NCBI GenBank assembly: GCA_027028145.1
Contig: JALVJV010000006.1
Span: forward strand, 1 to 64,000
DNA: 64,000 bases
Source of the DNA: Archaeoglobaceae archaeon
Lineage (GTDB): Archaea > Halobacteriota > Archaeoglobi > Archaeoglobales > Archaeoglobaceae
Direction: 5' to 3'
Position numbers and translations under genes: made by a program. Below the pieces are notes generated by a model that did not search any database, had not been told where the DNA came from, and saw only the letters and a program-made list of their open reading frames with translations. Shown here in pieces: positions 36,078 to 45,189 of this stretch (position 1 is the stretch's first letter; every line of letters starts with the position of its first letter).

Positions 36078-36143
36078 CGAATCGACTAATCGAGCCGTGT
36101 ATAAAAAGACTAACTGATGTCAGCACATCAAATTTCATTAAAG

Positions 36144-36839
36144 CTATCGGAGAGATACCAGTTTTCCACCGCTCTCAACCCTAAACCTTCCGAACTTCTG
36201 ACAGATATCGCTAAGTTGACATTCTATGTCGAATCTGAACGTGGTGTTGTCGAGGGTGCTTTCGTCCCTCTGAATCGTAATAAGAACGTCGTAGAGATCG
36301 GTAATGATGGTATCCATGTTCTGTGCGTTCAGATTCTTGAATCCGAACAACGTTATCCCGTCCGGCATTAGACTGTAGAGGTCGATCAACCTCTTCAGGG
36401 CATTTCCGTCGGAGAGCCCGGCGATTAGATACATAAAATCGCAGTCCAAGATTAAAACGCTGTCCGGCTTGATCTTCACCAAAAAGTCCCTAAGCCCCTC
36501 GAACTCCCTCTCCGGATCACCTTGCTTTATAAAGCCGAATAGATTCCCAAAATCACAGTCATCGTCAAGTCCTATTTTTATGAACTTTATTCGATCAAGA
36601 ACCATCGCCATTTCCGGATCTTTAAACATCAGATAGTTGGCTCTCCGTTTGAACTTGTAATAGTAACCTTCGGAATACAGAACGACATACACGTCTTTTT
36701 TCTTCGAGAAGTATGGAAGAATGTATTGGAAGATTATCAAGTCTTTTACAACCGGAGAATCGTATATTATCCTCGTTCTTAAGCTTTCAACTTCGTTCAT
36801 TATCTCCTCAAATCGAACGTAGGTATCCCTAAGTTCCAT
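36144..36839 (-). CDS. Degenerate RecA/KaiC-like protein (DUF257-like), copy 2
   Basis: A 231-residue soluble protein. The segment RTRIIYDSPVVKDLIIFQYILP (read as two parts) sits where a RecA/KaiC protein has its Walker A loop, but the Gly-x-Gly-Lys-Thr/Ser residues are missing. DSVLILDCDF resembles the Walker B strand, and DGITLFGF a later core strand. It is probably an inactive ATPase fold used in regulation or binding. It is a paralogue of the gene at 36894. The start is leaderless, with TATA near 36861-36870, and both genes share TTAGCATATG at the start. Function unknown. Confidence 0.7.
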   Translation of the reverse strand: MELRDTYVRFEEIMNEVESLRTRIIYDSPVVKDLIIFQYILPYFSKKKDVYVVLYSEGYYYKFKRRANYLMFKDPEMAMVLDRIKFIKIGLDDDCDFGNLFGFIKQGDPEREFEGLRDFLVKIKPDSVLILDCDFMYLIAGLSDGNALKRLIDLYSLMPDGITLFGFKNLNAQNMDTIITDLYDVLITIQRDESTLDNTTFRFDIECQLSDICQKFGRFRVESGGKLVSLR

Positions 36840-36893
36840 ATGCTAACTTTTGAAAATCTCCGATATAACCGTTTTGTTTTGCTTATTTTTTTC

Positions 36894-37631
36894 TCAAATA
36901 ATAGATTTCAGCAAACCGTTTTCGATCCTGAGCTTTCCGTGTCTATTACAACTGCCTCTAAACTGGCAGTCCACTCTAAAACAGAATGTCGAATCGTCGA
37001 ACGACTGTTCATCCTTTCGGACGTGAATCACGACATCGTAAAGGTCTCCGATCAAGTTGATTTCTGGGGAGGTGCAACAGGATGATCTAAATCCGAAAAG
37101 CGTTAATCCCTCCGGAAGTATGCTGAACATGTCGATTAGTCGCTTGAAAGCCTTTTTACCGATTGCGGTTAGGTAGTAAGCGACGCTACCGTATAAAATC
37201 AGAACGTCGTTTGAGCCGATATTTTCCAAATTCTTCATGAGTCCGTTAAATTCGTCCTGAAGATTACCCTGCTTAACGAATCCGACGAGTTCACCGAATG
37301 CGCATTCGTCCCTAAGACCTATCTTTATCACCTTCAGATTTTCAAAAGACCTTTCGAGCTCAGGCAACTTTTCGATGAGACTGCATATACGCTTTTTGAA
37401 CTTGTAGTAGAGAGCTTCGGAGTATAGAACCAAATACGTATCCTTGAATCTTGAAAAGTGGGGAATTATATACTGGAGAACGATCAGATCCTTCACCATC
37501 GCGGAATCGTAGATTATTCTCGTCCTATATCCGTCAAGCTCCGGCATAACATCTTCAAGCTTTACGTAGCTCAGTATGTGACTAACCGATTCCACGGAAA
37601 CATTATCATTATTATTACAATTAAGACCCAT
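36894..37631 (-). CDS. Degenerate RecA/KaiC-like protein (DUF257-like), copy 1
   Basis: A 245-residue paralogue of the next gene, with matching segments in order: RTRIIYDSAMVKDLIVLQYI, then DTYLVLYSEALYYKFKKR, IKIGLRDECAFGELVGFVKQG, DVLILYGSVAYYL, PEGLTLFGF and DLYDVVIHVRKDEQSFDDSTF (split). Walker A is likewise lost. The C-terminal region has Cys pairs (CQFRGSCNRHG) also kept in copy 2 (CQLSDICQKFG). TATA at 37650-37660 fits a leaderless start. The two genes probably have separate promoters, being 54 bases apart. Confidence 0.7.
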   Translation of the reverse strand: MGLNCNNNDNVSVESVSHILSYVKLEDVMPELDGYRTRIIYDSAMVKDLIVLQYIIPHFSRFKDTYLVLYSEALYYKFKKRICSLIEKLPELERSFENLKVIKIGLRDECAFGELVGFVKQGNLQDEFNGLMKNLENIGSNDVLILYGSVAYYLTAIGKKAFKRLIDMFSILPEGLTLFGFRSSCCTSPEINLIGDLYDVVIHVRKDEQSFDDSTFCFRVDCQFRGSCNRHGKLRIENGLLKSII

Positions 37632-37633
37632 AT

Positions 37634-37644
37634 GCTAAGTTAGC
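37634..37644. promoter_or_regulatory. GCTAAGTTAGC palindrome at the start of copy 1
   Basis: An 11-base perfect palindrome lies between the TATA box and the leaderless start of the gene at 36894-37631. Half of it (TTAGCATATG on the coding strand) is repeated at the start of the paralogue at 36839. It is a candidate shared operator. Confidence 0.35.
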
Positions 37645-37745
37645 AACAGACAATATTTAAAATTTATGGTTAACAATTCTAATTCAACGATCAAAATATA
37701 ATCTGTAAAATACAATCAGGCTTGCTTCAATTTTGCACGGTAAAC

Positions 37746-39380
37746 TTAGGACAGTCTCTTGACCATGTATTCGAACATCTTCCGATACCCAAATCTTCTG
37801 TAGTATTCTCTAACCCCCACCCCACTTATAACCGCGATCTTATCGTATCTCTCCTTCGCAATCTCCTCAGCCGTTTTGAGCAACTTCTCACCAAAACCTC
37901 TGTGCTGAAATGCTTCAGGCTCTTTTTCACCCAAAGGAACGGCTTTTCCGTAAACGTGCAGTTCCCTGATCAAAGCGCAGTCTTCGAGAACTTTTATGAA
38001 AGGCTCGTGCGGAAATCTGAGTCTTATGAAACCTATAAGTGCGTCATAGTCCGGAATCTCGAAGGAGATGAAATATTCGATACCCTTCGAAGCTCTGTAT
38101 TTTCTGATCACAAGCTCAGCTTTCTTTACGACGTCTTCGGTAATTCTGACACCCAAACGTCTAAGCTTATGTCCGACCTCCCTACACCTTATACATCTGC
38201 ATTCGTATCCCAATTCCCTCATTCTCTCGTGAACCAACTGCCTGATGTTCCCCTTATCGAGCCCGATGGCTTTTCCTACGGGAATATCTCTCTGAATCCT
38301 CTGCACCCTAACCCACTCCGGCAGATACCTCTTCGCCTTAGCTATCAGCTCAACAACCTCTTCGGTCGTGTAAGGCTCGTATTCACCCCGCTTATACATT
38401 TCATAGAGCTCTGTTCCCTCAACGACGAGGGTAGGATAGATCTTAAGGTAATCCGGCTTGAATCTCTCGTCTTCGAACAGAATTTTGAACATCCTCAAAT
38501 CCCTCTCGAAGTTCGAACCCGGTAGTCCGGGCATTACGTGATATCCAACCTTGAAGGCGGAATCCCTAAGCAGTTGAGTCGCTTTAACGGTATCTTCAAC
38601 GTCGTGTCCCCTCTTGATCTTCTTCAAAACGTCGTCATATACGCTCTGAACTCCCAACTCTACTTTCGTTCCCCCGTAGCGAAGCATCTCGATTATATGC
38701 TCCTCCTTTGCGTAATCGGGACGGGTTTCGAAAGTTATACCTATACATCTCGCCTTAGCTCTCTCATTCTTTCTCTTGGCTTTCTCCAAGTCCGTTTCGA
38801 TCTTAACCCTCTTCCTCCCGAAGACGTTTAGTGCGTTGAATATTCCGAGCATGAACCACTCCTTGTAGTTCTTAGCCCTCGCCGGAAAGGTTCCGCCCAT
38901 CACTATTATTTCAACCTTATCGACGTCGTGTCCTATCTCAGATAATTCGGTAAGCCTCGCAAGAACCTGCTTAAAAGGATTGTATCCGTGCTGAGCTCCT
39001 CTTTGAGCGGCGGGCTCTAAGCCTATATAGCTTTGAGGAGTTCCCTTCTCAACACCGCCCGGACACATAAGGCACCTTCCATGCGGGCACGGAGCTGGAG
39101 AAGTCATCACGCTAACGACGGCAACTCCGGAAATAGTTCTGACCGGTTTGAGCCTTAAAATGGAACGGAGTTCTTCGTATCCATCTTTACCTTTCCAAAA
39201 TTTAAGAACGTCCGCATCGCTCGGAAGTTTCGGCAGACGATACTTTCTGCTAACCTTCTTCTTTATCTTCGCTATCTCCTCCTTAGACTTAGGTTTTTGC
39301 TTTATTATGATCTCGGCTATCTCGATACATGCTTTCCTGAATTCTTCATTCAACGTCGTTTGGACGGTGGTCATTTTCAT
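37746..39380 (-). CDS. elp3: Elp3, tRNA wobble-uridine carboxymethylation enzyme
   Basis: A 544-residue single-subunit Elongator enzyme that installs cm5 on wobble U34 of tRNA using acetyl-CoA and radical SAM chemistry. The radical SAM cysteines are in APCPHGRCLMCPGG. The central SAM domain (ELGVQSVYDDVLKKIKRGHD, split) and a zinc-binding region (YECRCIRCREVGH) follow. A C-terminal GNAT acetyl-CoA domain (HRGFGEKLLKTAEEIA, YYRRFGYRK) ends the protein. TATA at 39403-39411 predicts a leaderless start at 39380. Divergent from rqcH. Confidence 0.95.
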   Translation of the reverse strand: MKMTTVQTTLNEEFRKACIEIAEIIIKQKPKSKEEIAKIKKKVSRKYRLPKLPSDADVLKFWKGKDGYEELRSILRLKPVRTISGVAVVSVMTSPAPCPHGRCLMCPGGVEKGTPQSYIGLEPAAQRGAQHGYNPFKQVLARLTELSEIGHDVDKVEIIVMGGTFPARAKNYKEWFMLGIFNALNVFGRKRVKIETDLEKAKRKNERAKARCIGITFETRPDYAKEEHIIEMLRYGGTKVELGVQSVYDDVLKKIKRGHDVEDTVKATQLLRDSAFKVGYHVMPGLPGSNFERDLRMFKILFEDERFKPDYLKIYPTLVVEGTELYEMYKRGEYEPYTTEEVVELIAKAKRYLPEWVRVQRIQRDIPVGKAIGLDKGNIRQLVHERMRELGYECRCIRCREVGHKLRRLGVRITEDVVKKAELVIRKYRASKGIEYFISFEIPDYDALIGFIRLRFPHEPFIKVLEDCALIRELHVYGKAVPLGEKEPEAFQHRGFGEKLLKTAEEIAKERYDKIAVISGVGVREYYRRFGYRKMFEYMVKRLS

Positions 39381-39459
39381 TTGTATGTGGGTAATACCGA
39401 GCAGTATATAACGTTGCTGAGGGTCAAAACTTCATAAATACGTGGGTAGATCGGAGAGC

Positions 39460-41382
39460 ATGAAATCGATGTCGGCAGTAGATATTAAGGCTTGCGTGAG
39501 GGAACTCGAAGATGAAATAGTTGGAGGCAAAGTTGAGAAGGTATATCACTATCCTCCCGACGAAATCAGAATCAAGCTCTACGCTAACGGGAGAAAAGAT
39601 CTTATTGTTGAAGCCGGGAGAAGGATTCATCTCACGAAGTTTCCTAAGGAGAGTCCGAGGTTCCCTTCAAGCTTCGCGATGCTCTTAAGGAAGCACTTGG
39701 AAGGCGGGAGGATCGAATCGGTAGAACAACACGACTTCGATAGGGTCGTGAAGATCAAAATAGAGAGGAAGGACAGTAAAAAATACCTTATAGCCGAACT
39801 CTTTTCGAAGGGAAACATCATTCTGACTGACGAGAATTTTAGGGTTATAATGCCTTTAAAGCACGAATACGTTAAGCCCGGGGAGAAGTATTCGTTCCCG
39901 GAGCCTCGACTGACGCCTTTCGATTTAAACGAACAGATCTTAGCGGAGATATGCAAAAGCGAAAGTAGGGAAATAGTTAAGGTTCTTGCGACTAAATGCG
40001 GGTTGGGTGGGCTTTTTGCTGAGGAAACTTGCTTAAGGGCTGGAATAGACAAGAAGAAGAAAAGTAACGAGCTGAGCGATGACGAGATCAAATTAATCGT
40101 CAAAACGATTAAAGATATCTTCGAGCCCGTTGTGAGGGGTGATTTTAAACCGCACATCGTGGTTAAAGATGGAGAATACATCGATGTCCTTCCGATCGAA
40201 CTGAAAATATATGAAGGCTATGAGAAGAGGAGATTCGAAAGTTTCAACGAAGCGCTCGACGAATTCTACTCGAAGCTGATAATCGAGTCCGCTGAGAAGG
40301 CTGAGAGGGAGGAAAGCGAAGAACTGAGGAAGCTTAAGAGGAGGCTCGAAATCCAGTTTCAAACAAAGGAGAAGCTTGAGAAGGAGATGGAAAAATACAG
40401 ACGTATCGGAGATCTGATCTACGAAAACTATGCATTGGTGGATAAGATAATCAAAGCATTCAGGCAAGCCATGGAAAAACTGCCGTTTGAAGAAGTAAAG
40501 AAGAAAGCTAAGCAAATTAAGATCGTAAGGGATGTTAAGCCGGAAAGCGTAACAATAGAGCTCGAAGGCTACGCTGTCGAATTAAATCTAAGCAAGAACA
40601 TTCACGAAATTGCGGATGAATATTACGAAAGGTCGAAGAGGGCTAAGGAGAAGCTTGAGGGATTGCTTAAGGCTATAGAGAAAACGAAGGAGGAGATGAA
40701 GAAAGTTGAGGAGCTTGAAGCGAAGAAGTTCGTTGCGAGCGTTAGAATAGTTAGAAGGAGGGAGTGGTTCGAACGCTTCAGGTGGTTCATAACGAGCGAC
40801 GGATTCTTGGCTATAGGCGGAAGAAACGCCCAGATGAATGAAGAGATAGTCTCGAAGTATATGGAGGACAAAGATCTTTTCTTCCACACCCAAACACCGG
40901 GAGCTCCGGCTGTAATACTTAAGAGGGGTCAGGAAGCTCCTGAAACTAGTTTGCTTGAGACCGCTCAGTTCGCGGCCATCTACTCCTCTCTCTGGAAGGA
41001 AGGGAAATACAGCGGGGAAGTTTACTACGTCTTGCCGGAGCAGGTTAAGAAATCGGCTAAGGCTGGGGAGTATCTGCCGAAGGGATCGTTCTACATAGTT
41101 GGAAGGAGAAACTACATTACGGTAGAGCTTTCGTGCGGGATTGGAGTTGATCTGAAAAATCTCAGAGTTATGGGAGGTCCGATTTCAGCTGTGAGGAAGT
41201 ATTGCGACTACTACGTCGAAATCGAAATAGGCGACAAATCTCCGAACGAACTCTCGGTCGAAATCGCCTCAAAGCTGGCTAAGATGGCTAAGGATGAGGA
41301 GAAACATTTGGTGAGGAGCATAGCGACTCCTGATGAGATAATGAAGTTCCTACCTCCGGGAAGGTCGAGAATTAAGGAGTGA
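39460..41382 (+). CDS. rqcH: RqcH/NEMF family ribosome quality control protein
   Basis: A 640-residue NFACT-family protein (Rqc2/NEMF/RqcH) that binds split 50S subunits with stalled peptidyl-tRNA and recruits tRNA to add C-terminal tails. NFACT-N is at about residues 1-170 (VEKVYHYPPDEIRIKLY, FPSSFAMLLRKHLEGGRI). A helix-hairpin-helix region follows, then long coiled coils at about 280-420. The NFACT-R domain begins after WFERFRWFITSDGFLAIGGRNA (split) and has HTQTPGAPAVILK. The start at 39460 is chosen for GGAG upstream; ATG at 39469 is an alternative. Confidence 0.93.
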   Translation: MKSMSAVDIKACVRELEDEIVGGKVEKVYHYPPDEIRIKLYANGRKDLIVEAGRRIHLTKFPKESPRFPSSFAMLLRKHLEGGRIESVEQHDFDRVVKIKIERKDSKKYLIAELFSKGNIILTDENFRVIMPLKHEYVKPGEKYSFPEPRLTPFDLNEQILAEICKSESREIVKVLATKCGLGGLFAEETCLRAGIDKKKKSNELSDDEIKLIVKTIKDIFEPVVRGDFKPHIVVKDGEYIDVLPIELKIYEGYEKRRFESFNEALDEFYSKLIIESAEKAEREESEELRKLKRRLEIQFQTKEKLEKEMEKYRRIGDLIYENYALVDKIIKAFRQAMEKLPFEEVKKKAKQIKIVRDVKPESVTIELEGYAVELNLSKNIHEIADEYYERSKRAKEKLEGLLKAIEKTKEEMKKVEELEAKKFVASVRIVRRREWFERFRWFITSDGFLAIGGRNAQMNEEIVSKYMEDKDLFFHTQTPGAPAVILKRGQEAPETSLLETAQFAAIYSSLWKEGKYSGEVYYVLPEQVKKSAKAGEYLPKGSFYIVGRRNYITVELSCGIGVDLKNLRVMGGPISAVRKYCDYYVEIEIGDKSPNELSVEIASKLAKMAKDEEKHLVRSIATPDEIMKFLPPGRSRIKE

Positions 41383-41495
41383 AGAAGTGGATGCTTCATG
41401 GCGGAGAGGTCTGGAAGTTCGCTTTTCACAAAAAGCATACGCCACCTTCAAGGCGAGTCAGATGATTTAAATAGTCTTAATACTAAATCTAAGTC

Positions 41496-42425
41496 ATGCT
41501 TCCGAAGTTTATATTTCAAGCCGAGGAGAATTTGGTCGAGAAGCCTTGGGGTGGGAATTACATTGCGAGGCTTAAGGGAATTGAAGCCGGGAATATCGGG
41601 GAATCTTGGGAGTTTTCCGCTCATCCCTCAAGACCCTCAAAGGTTGCGATCAATGGCGTTGCTCAGCTTACCGATCTGATCGCAAAGTTCAAGGATGAAA
41701 TTATAAATGGATTCGAGGAATTCCCGATTCTTGTTAAGATAATAGATGCGAATGAAGATCTGAGCGTTCAGGTTCATCCTTCGGAAGAACAGGCTAAGAT
41801 GCTCGGGGAAAAAGATCACGGAAAGCCCGAGGCGTGGGTTGTGCTCGATGCGGATGAGGGGGCGAAAATATATCTGGGGTTTAAGGAAGACGTTGAGCCG
41901 GAGGAGTTCAGGAAGGCAATAGAGCGAAACGAGAATATTTTAGAATATCTCAACGCGATAGAGGTTAAGAAGGGCGACGCATTCTACATCCCAGCCGGAA
42001 CCATCCACGCTTTGGGGAGGGGTGTTAGGGTTTTGGAGGTTTCCACGAACTCAAACATAACCTACCGAATATACGACTACGGAAGGGGTAGAGAGCTCCA
42101 CTTGGATAAGGCTTTCAAGGTTCTGAACTTCAAGAAGATGAACGTTGAAGAGTTGAGGCAAAAACCGAAAAGGTTGGACGGATTGATGAGGTGCATAGAC
42201 GCTCCTTTCTTCAAGGTAGACAGAATAATCACAGATGTAAAGATATCGAAGGATACTTTCCAAATTCTTCTGTGCGTAAACGGTAAGGTCTCGCTTAAAA
42301 GCGATTCCGATGTTGTTGAAGTAACAATGGGGAAGTCGGTTCTAATTCCAGCGATAACGAAGGAATACGAAGTTGAGATCGAGGAGGATGCCGAAGCCTA
42401 TGTAGTCTCCCCTGCCAAAATTTAG
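41496..42425 (+). CDS. manA: Mannose-6-phosphate isomerase, type I
   Basis: A 309-residue cupin-fold zinc isomerase interconverting fructose-6-P and mannose-6-P for glycan precursors. Zinc ligands are in SVQVHPSEEQA (His), KPEAWVV (Glu) and GTIHALG (His). It begins FIFQAEENLVEKPWGG, as bacterial type I enzymes do. TATA tttaaata at 41466-41473 gives a leaderless start. The 113-base gap before it holds only this promoter. Confidence 0.92.
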   Translation: MLPKFIFQAEENLVEKPWGGNYIARLKGIEAGNIGESWEFSAHPSRPSKVAINGVAQLTDLIAKFKDEIINGFEEFPILVKIIDANEDLSVQVHPSEEQAKMLGEKDHGKPEAWVVLDADEGAKIYLGFKEDVEPEEFRKAIERNENILEYLNAIEVKKGDAFYIPAGTIHALGRGVRVLEVSTNSNITYRIYDYGRGRELHLDKAFKVLNFKKMNVEELRQKPKRLDGLMRCIDAPFFKVDRIITDVKISKDTFQILLCVNGKVSLKSDSDVVEVTMGKSVLIPAITKEYEVEIEEDAEAYVVSPAKI

Positions 42426-42465
42426 CAAAAGATTTAAAAGATGTATCTCAGATTGGTTTGGTTAC

Positions 42466-43707
42466 ATGGAGGAGTTAAAGCTTGTAGAACTACTGCTGAC
42501 GGCGGAAATATACAACAGATACAACGAGCTAACTGAGGACGACATACCCAAAGAAATTAGAAAACTTTTATATAATAAAGGTGGAATAAACAGACCGGTC
42601 GTCGTCAAATACGATACGGCGGTAAAATACATCGGAGGGAGGATAGAGAACGTAATAAAATCGATACCGTTCGTAGATTATAATACCTTCACCAAGCAGA
42701 TCAAGCTCACATCCTTTGAGATCGCCACTAAGTGGTTTGCGCAAAGGGGACTCGATCTTATAAAGAGAAACCCCGTTCTGGCTTTCTACTACCAGAATTA
42801 CGATTCCTTGAACGTTTCGTATGAGGAGGCGAAGAAGCTCAACCAGCCGAAATACAGCGATAGGGAATGGCTGAGAAGCGTTCTGGCTGAGCTCGAGAAG
42901 AATCCGGAAACGGCTGAGATGCTGGGATTGGTCAGAGTTTATTCGCCCGAAGACATAAGGGTCGACTTGGGAGATGTGGCTTTAAGCGATGAGCAGGTTG
43001 AAGAAATAAGGAAGATAGAGATCGCATTAGAGGAGAGGGAATTTCTGAAGAGGATAGGCTTAACGGACATAGGAAAGCTACTTTTCATAGGTCCTCCGGG
43101 AACTGGGAAGACAACTACTGCGAGAGCTCTAAGCAAGAAGCTCGGACTTCCGCTCGTTGAAGTGAAGCTGTCGATGATAACGTCACAGTATTTGGGTGAG
43201 ACTTCGAAGAACATCGAGAAGGTATTTGAGATCGCAAAGATGCTAAGCCCGTGCATCCTGTTTATAGACGAATTCGACTACGTTGCGAAGACGAGAACGA
43301 GCGACGAGCATGCCGCTGTTAAGAGAGCCGTGAACACCCTACTCAAGTCGATAGACGAGATCAACTTAGTTGAGGATGGTGTGATACTCATCGCCGCCAC
43401 GAACCATCCAAGCCTGCTGGATCCCGCTGTTTGGAGGAGATTCGATAAGATAGTCGAATTCCCCGAGCCTTCGGAGAAACTCAGAAAGAGGATATTCGAG
43501 TTGGCGTTAGCCAGAGTTCCGGGTGATTTCAACATAGACGAGCTCGTATCTCTTACAGATGGGTTTACAGGAGCGGAGATAAAGCTCGTTGTGAGAGAGG
43601 CGGTTCTCAAAGCTCTACTCGATGGAAGAAAGGAGATAACGCAGGATGATCTTATCAGGGCTATAAACGATGTCAAGGGCAGGTTGAGGCTCAAATACTC
43701 CTATTAG
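42466..43707 (+). CDS. AAA-family ATPase with unassigned N-terminal domain
   Basis: A 413-residue AAA protein. Walker A GPPGTGKTT is near residue 207, Walker B ILFIDEFD at about 265, sensor 1 ATNHPS at about 308, and an Arg finger pair in WRRFD. It is most like the proteasome-activating or FtsH-type AAA core. The N-terminal 150 residues are not the coiled coil or OB fold of PAN, and I cannot assign them, so it may act on a specific substrate. It is likely co-transcribed with the HisG-like gene, 11 bases downstream. Confidence 0.87.
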   Translation: MEELKLVELLLTAEIYNRYNELTEDDIPKEIRKLLYNKGGINRPVVVKYDTAVKYIGGRIENVIKSIPFVDYNTFTKQIKLTSFEIATKWFAQRGLDLIKRNPVLAFYYQNYDSLNVSYEEAKKLNQPKYSDREWLRSVLAELEKNPETAEMLGLVRVYSPEDIRVDLGDVALSDEQVEEIRKIEIALEEREFLKRIGLTDIGKLLFIGPPGTGKTTTARALSKKLGLPLVEVKLSMITSQYLGETSKNIEKVFEIAKMLSPCILFIDEFDYVAKTRTSDEHAAVKRAVNTLLKSIDEINLVEDGVILIAATNHPSLLDPAVWRRFDKIVEFPEPSEKLRKRIFELALARVPGDFNIDELVSLTDGFTGAEIKLVVREAVLKALLDGRKEITQDDLIRAINDVKGRLRLKYSY

Positions 43708-43718
43708 GAGGTGTTCGA

Positions 43719-44627
43719 TTGAAAGTCAAGATCTATTTTCCCGACGGGCACTTGGAAAAGCCGGTCTGGAACGCTCTCGTTGAAGCCGGCTACAAGCTTG
43801 CAAAGAGCGAGAGGGGATATTTGATCGACGTGGATCATCCGAACATAATTTTTAAACAGGTTAGACCGCAGATAATGCCGTTCTACGTTTCCATGGGTAA
43901 AGGAGACGGCGGTTTTACCGGAGAAGATATACTTGAAAACGCTAAGCTGAGGCACGATCTGAGCAACGTCGTAGTTTTGGACAGACTTCCGTTTAGACCG
44001 ACGAAGTTGGTCGTCGCGATTTCGGAGAAGATGTATCCAGATGTCAAGACGATCGAAGATTTCAAGGAAGTTGTTGGCAATAGACCGGTTCTCTTCGCTT
44101 CTGAATTCCCGGAGCTTGCAAGGGAATACGCAAAGAAAGTCGGGCTTAACGCTATCGTGTTCGATCCGATCGGAAAGACGGAAGCCTCTCTTCTTCCTCC
44201 GAATCCGGAAGCCGATCTGATCTTAGAAATCACGGAATCGGGAACAACGCTGAGAGAGAACGGTTGCAGGATAATAGATGTCGTCAAGGATCCAGTCTAT
44301 TCAGTTTTCATAGCTAACAAGAGTTCGTTCGAAGATCCTGAAAAGAGGAAGATAATGGAGAACCTCGTAACGGACGTGAGAGAGGTTTTGGAGTCCAAGA
44401 ACCTTGTTAGTCTGTTTTTCAACGTTCCGAATGAGGAGGACATACAGCCGATAATCGATTTCCTGACGAGCGAAGGATTCGATCCGACCGTTTCAAAGCT
44501 TGCGAAGGGAGGAGTGGCTATACACATAATCTTGGACAGATCGAGGGTCAAATTCCTAAAACCTAAGCTGAGAGAGCTCGGTGCTAAGAGGATAGCTACG
44601 GCTCCGGTTATAACGTTCGGTGATTAG
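43719..44627 (+). CDS. HisG-like protein (ATP phosphoribosyltransferase, long form or paralogue)
   Basis: A 302-residue protein with the HisG long-form layout: two periplasmic-binding-like lobes and a C-terminal ACT-like regulatory domain (about residues 230-302). Family marks are GDGGFTGEDILENA, EFPELAREYAKKVG, EASLLPPNPEADLILEIT, SGTTLRENGCRIID and PTVSKLAKGGVAIHII. The usual N-terminal KGRL phosphate loop is replaced by FPDGHLEKPVW, so it could be a divergent paralogue rather than the histidine-pathway enzyme. The start is TTG, set by GGAGGTG five bases upstream. It follows the AAA ATPase, with no other his genes in the window. Confidence 0.7.
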   Translation: MKVKIYFPDGHLEKPVWNALVEAGYKLAKSERGYLIDVDHPNIIFKQVRPQIMPFYVSMGKGDGGFTGEDILENAKLRHDLSNVVVLDRLPFRPTKLVVAISEKMYPDVKTIEDFKEVVGNRPVLFASEFPELAREYAKKVGLNAIVFDPIGKTEASLLPPNPEADLILEITESGTTLRENGCRIIDVVKDPVYSVFIANKSSFEDPEKRKIMENLVTDVREVLESKNLVSLFFNVPNEEDIQPIIDFLTSEGFDPTVSKLAKGGVAIHIILDRSRVKFLKPKLRELGAKRIATAPVITFGD

Positions 44628-44676
44628 CTCTTCCGTAACCAAAAACTTATTTATCGGTAACCCCAAACTCATATGA

Positions 44677-44760
44677 GCGGGGGTTGCCGAGCCAGGAAAA
44701 GGCGCGGGGCTTAAGACCCCGTCCCGAAGGGGTCCGCGGGTTCAAATCCCGCCCCCCGCA
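44677..44760 (+). tRNA. tRNA-Leu (TAA anticodon)
   Basis: Acceptor GCGGGGG (44677-44683) pairs with CCCCCGC (44753-44759), discriminator A at 44760. The anticodon stem GGGGC/ACCCC-type arm encloses CTTAAGA, anticodon TAA. A long class II variable arm (GTCCCGAAGGGGT region) fits leucine. CCA is not encoded. A TATA-like cttatttatc lies just upstream. Confidence 0.95.
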
Positions 44761-44762
44761 TT

Positions 44763-45125
44763 TCATAGTTTAATCAAAAGCCAACCGTTCTTAACCTTCG
44801 GAAATCTTATGAGAACGAAATCGCCCCTAATCCTTTCGCCTTCAAGCCTGAACTTTATCTTATCCTCAGTTCTATCCAAAAGCTTGTATTCGCCCTTATC
44901 CCAGATCAGAACCTTTCCCTTTCCGTAACCTGCTGGAATTATTCCCTCGAAATCCATATAATCTATTGCATGATCCTCAGTCTGAATCGCAAGTCTCTTC
45001 TCTCCTCTTTTCCCCGGAATCCTCCGCAAAGCCCAGCTTTTGGCAACACCGTCCATCTCAAGTCTCAAATCGTAGTGATGTCCAGCCCTTTCTGCAAAAT
45101 GTTCCTGAATTACGAATCTTGGCAT
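44763..45125 (-). CDS. Stand-alone DNA ligase D 3'-phosphoesterase (PE) domain protein
   Basis: A 120-residue protein equal to the PE domain of bacterial LigD, here without ligase or polymerase domains. It trims 3' ends of DNA breaks (3'-phosphate and ribonucleotides) using Mn2+. Conserved residues are in GHHYDLRLEMDG, SWALRRIP, and TEDHAIDYMDFEGIIPAGYG. Stand-alone PE proteins occur in several archaea. No Ku or ligase gene is in the window. It is convergent with tRNA-Leu. Confidence 0.9.
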   Translation of the reverse strand: MPRFVIQEHFAERAGHHYDLRLEMDGVAKSWALRRIPGKRGEKRLAIQTEDHAIDYMDFEGIIPAGYGKGKVLIWDKGEYKLLDRTEDKIKFRLEGERIRGDFVLIRFPKVKNGWLLIKL

Positions 45126-45189
45126 CTAAGAGACGTTAGATCGAACAAGATTAAGTTTTTGTCTTACAGCGAACAATAAAAAAATAAAA

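Noticed and set aside
41398-41679. A 93-codon ORF upstream of and overlapping manA
   Set aside because: Most of it overlaps manA in another frame, and the manA TATA box lies inside it; the product has no recognisable features.
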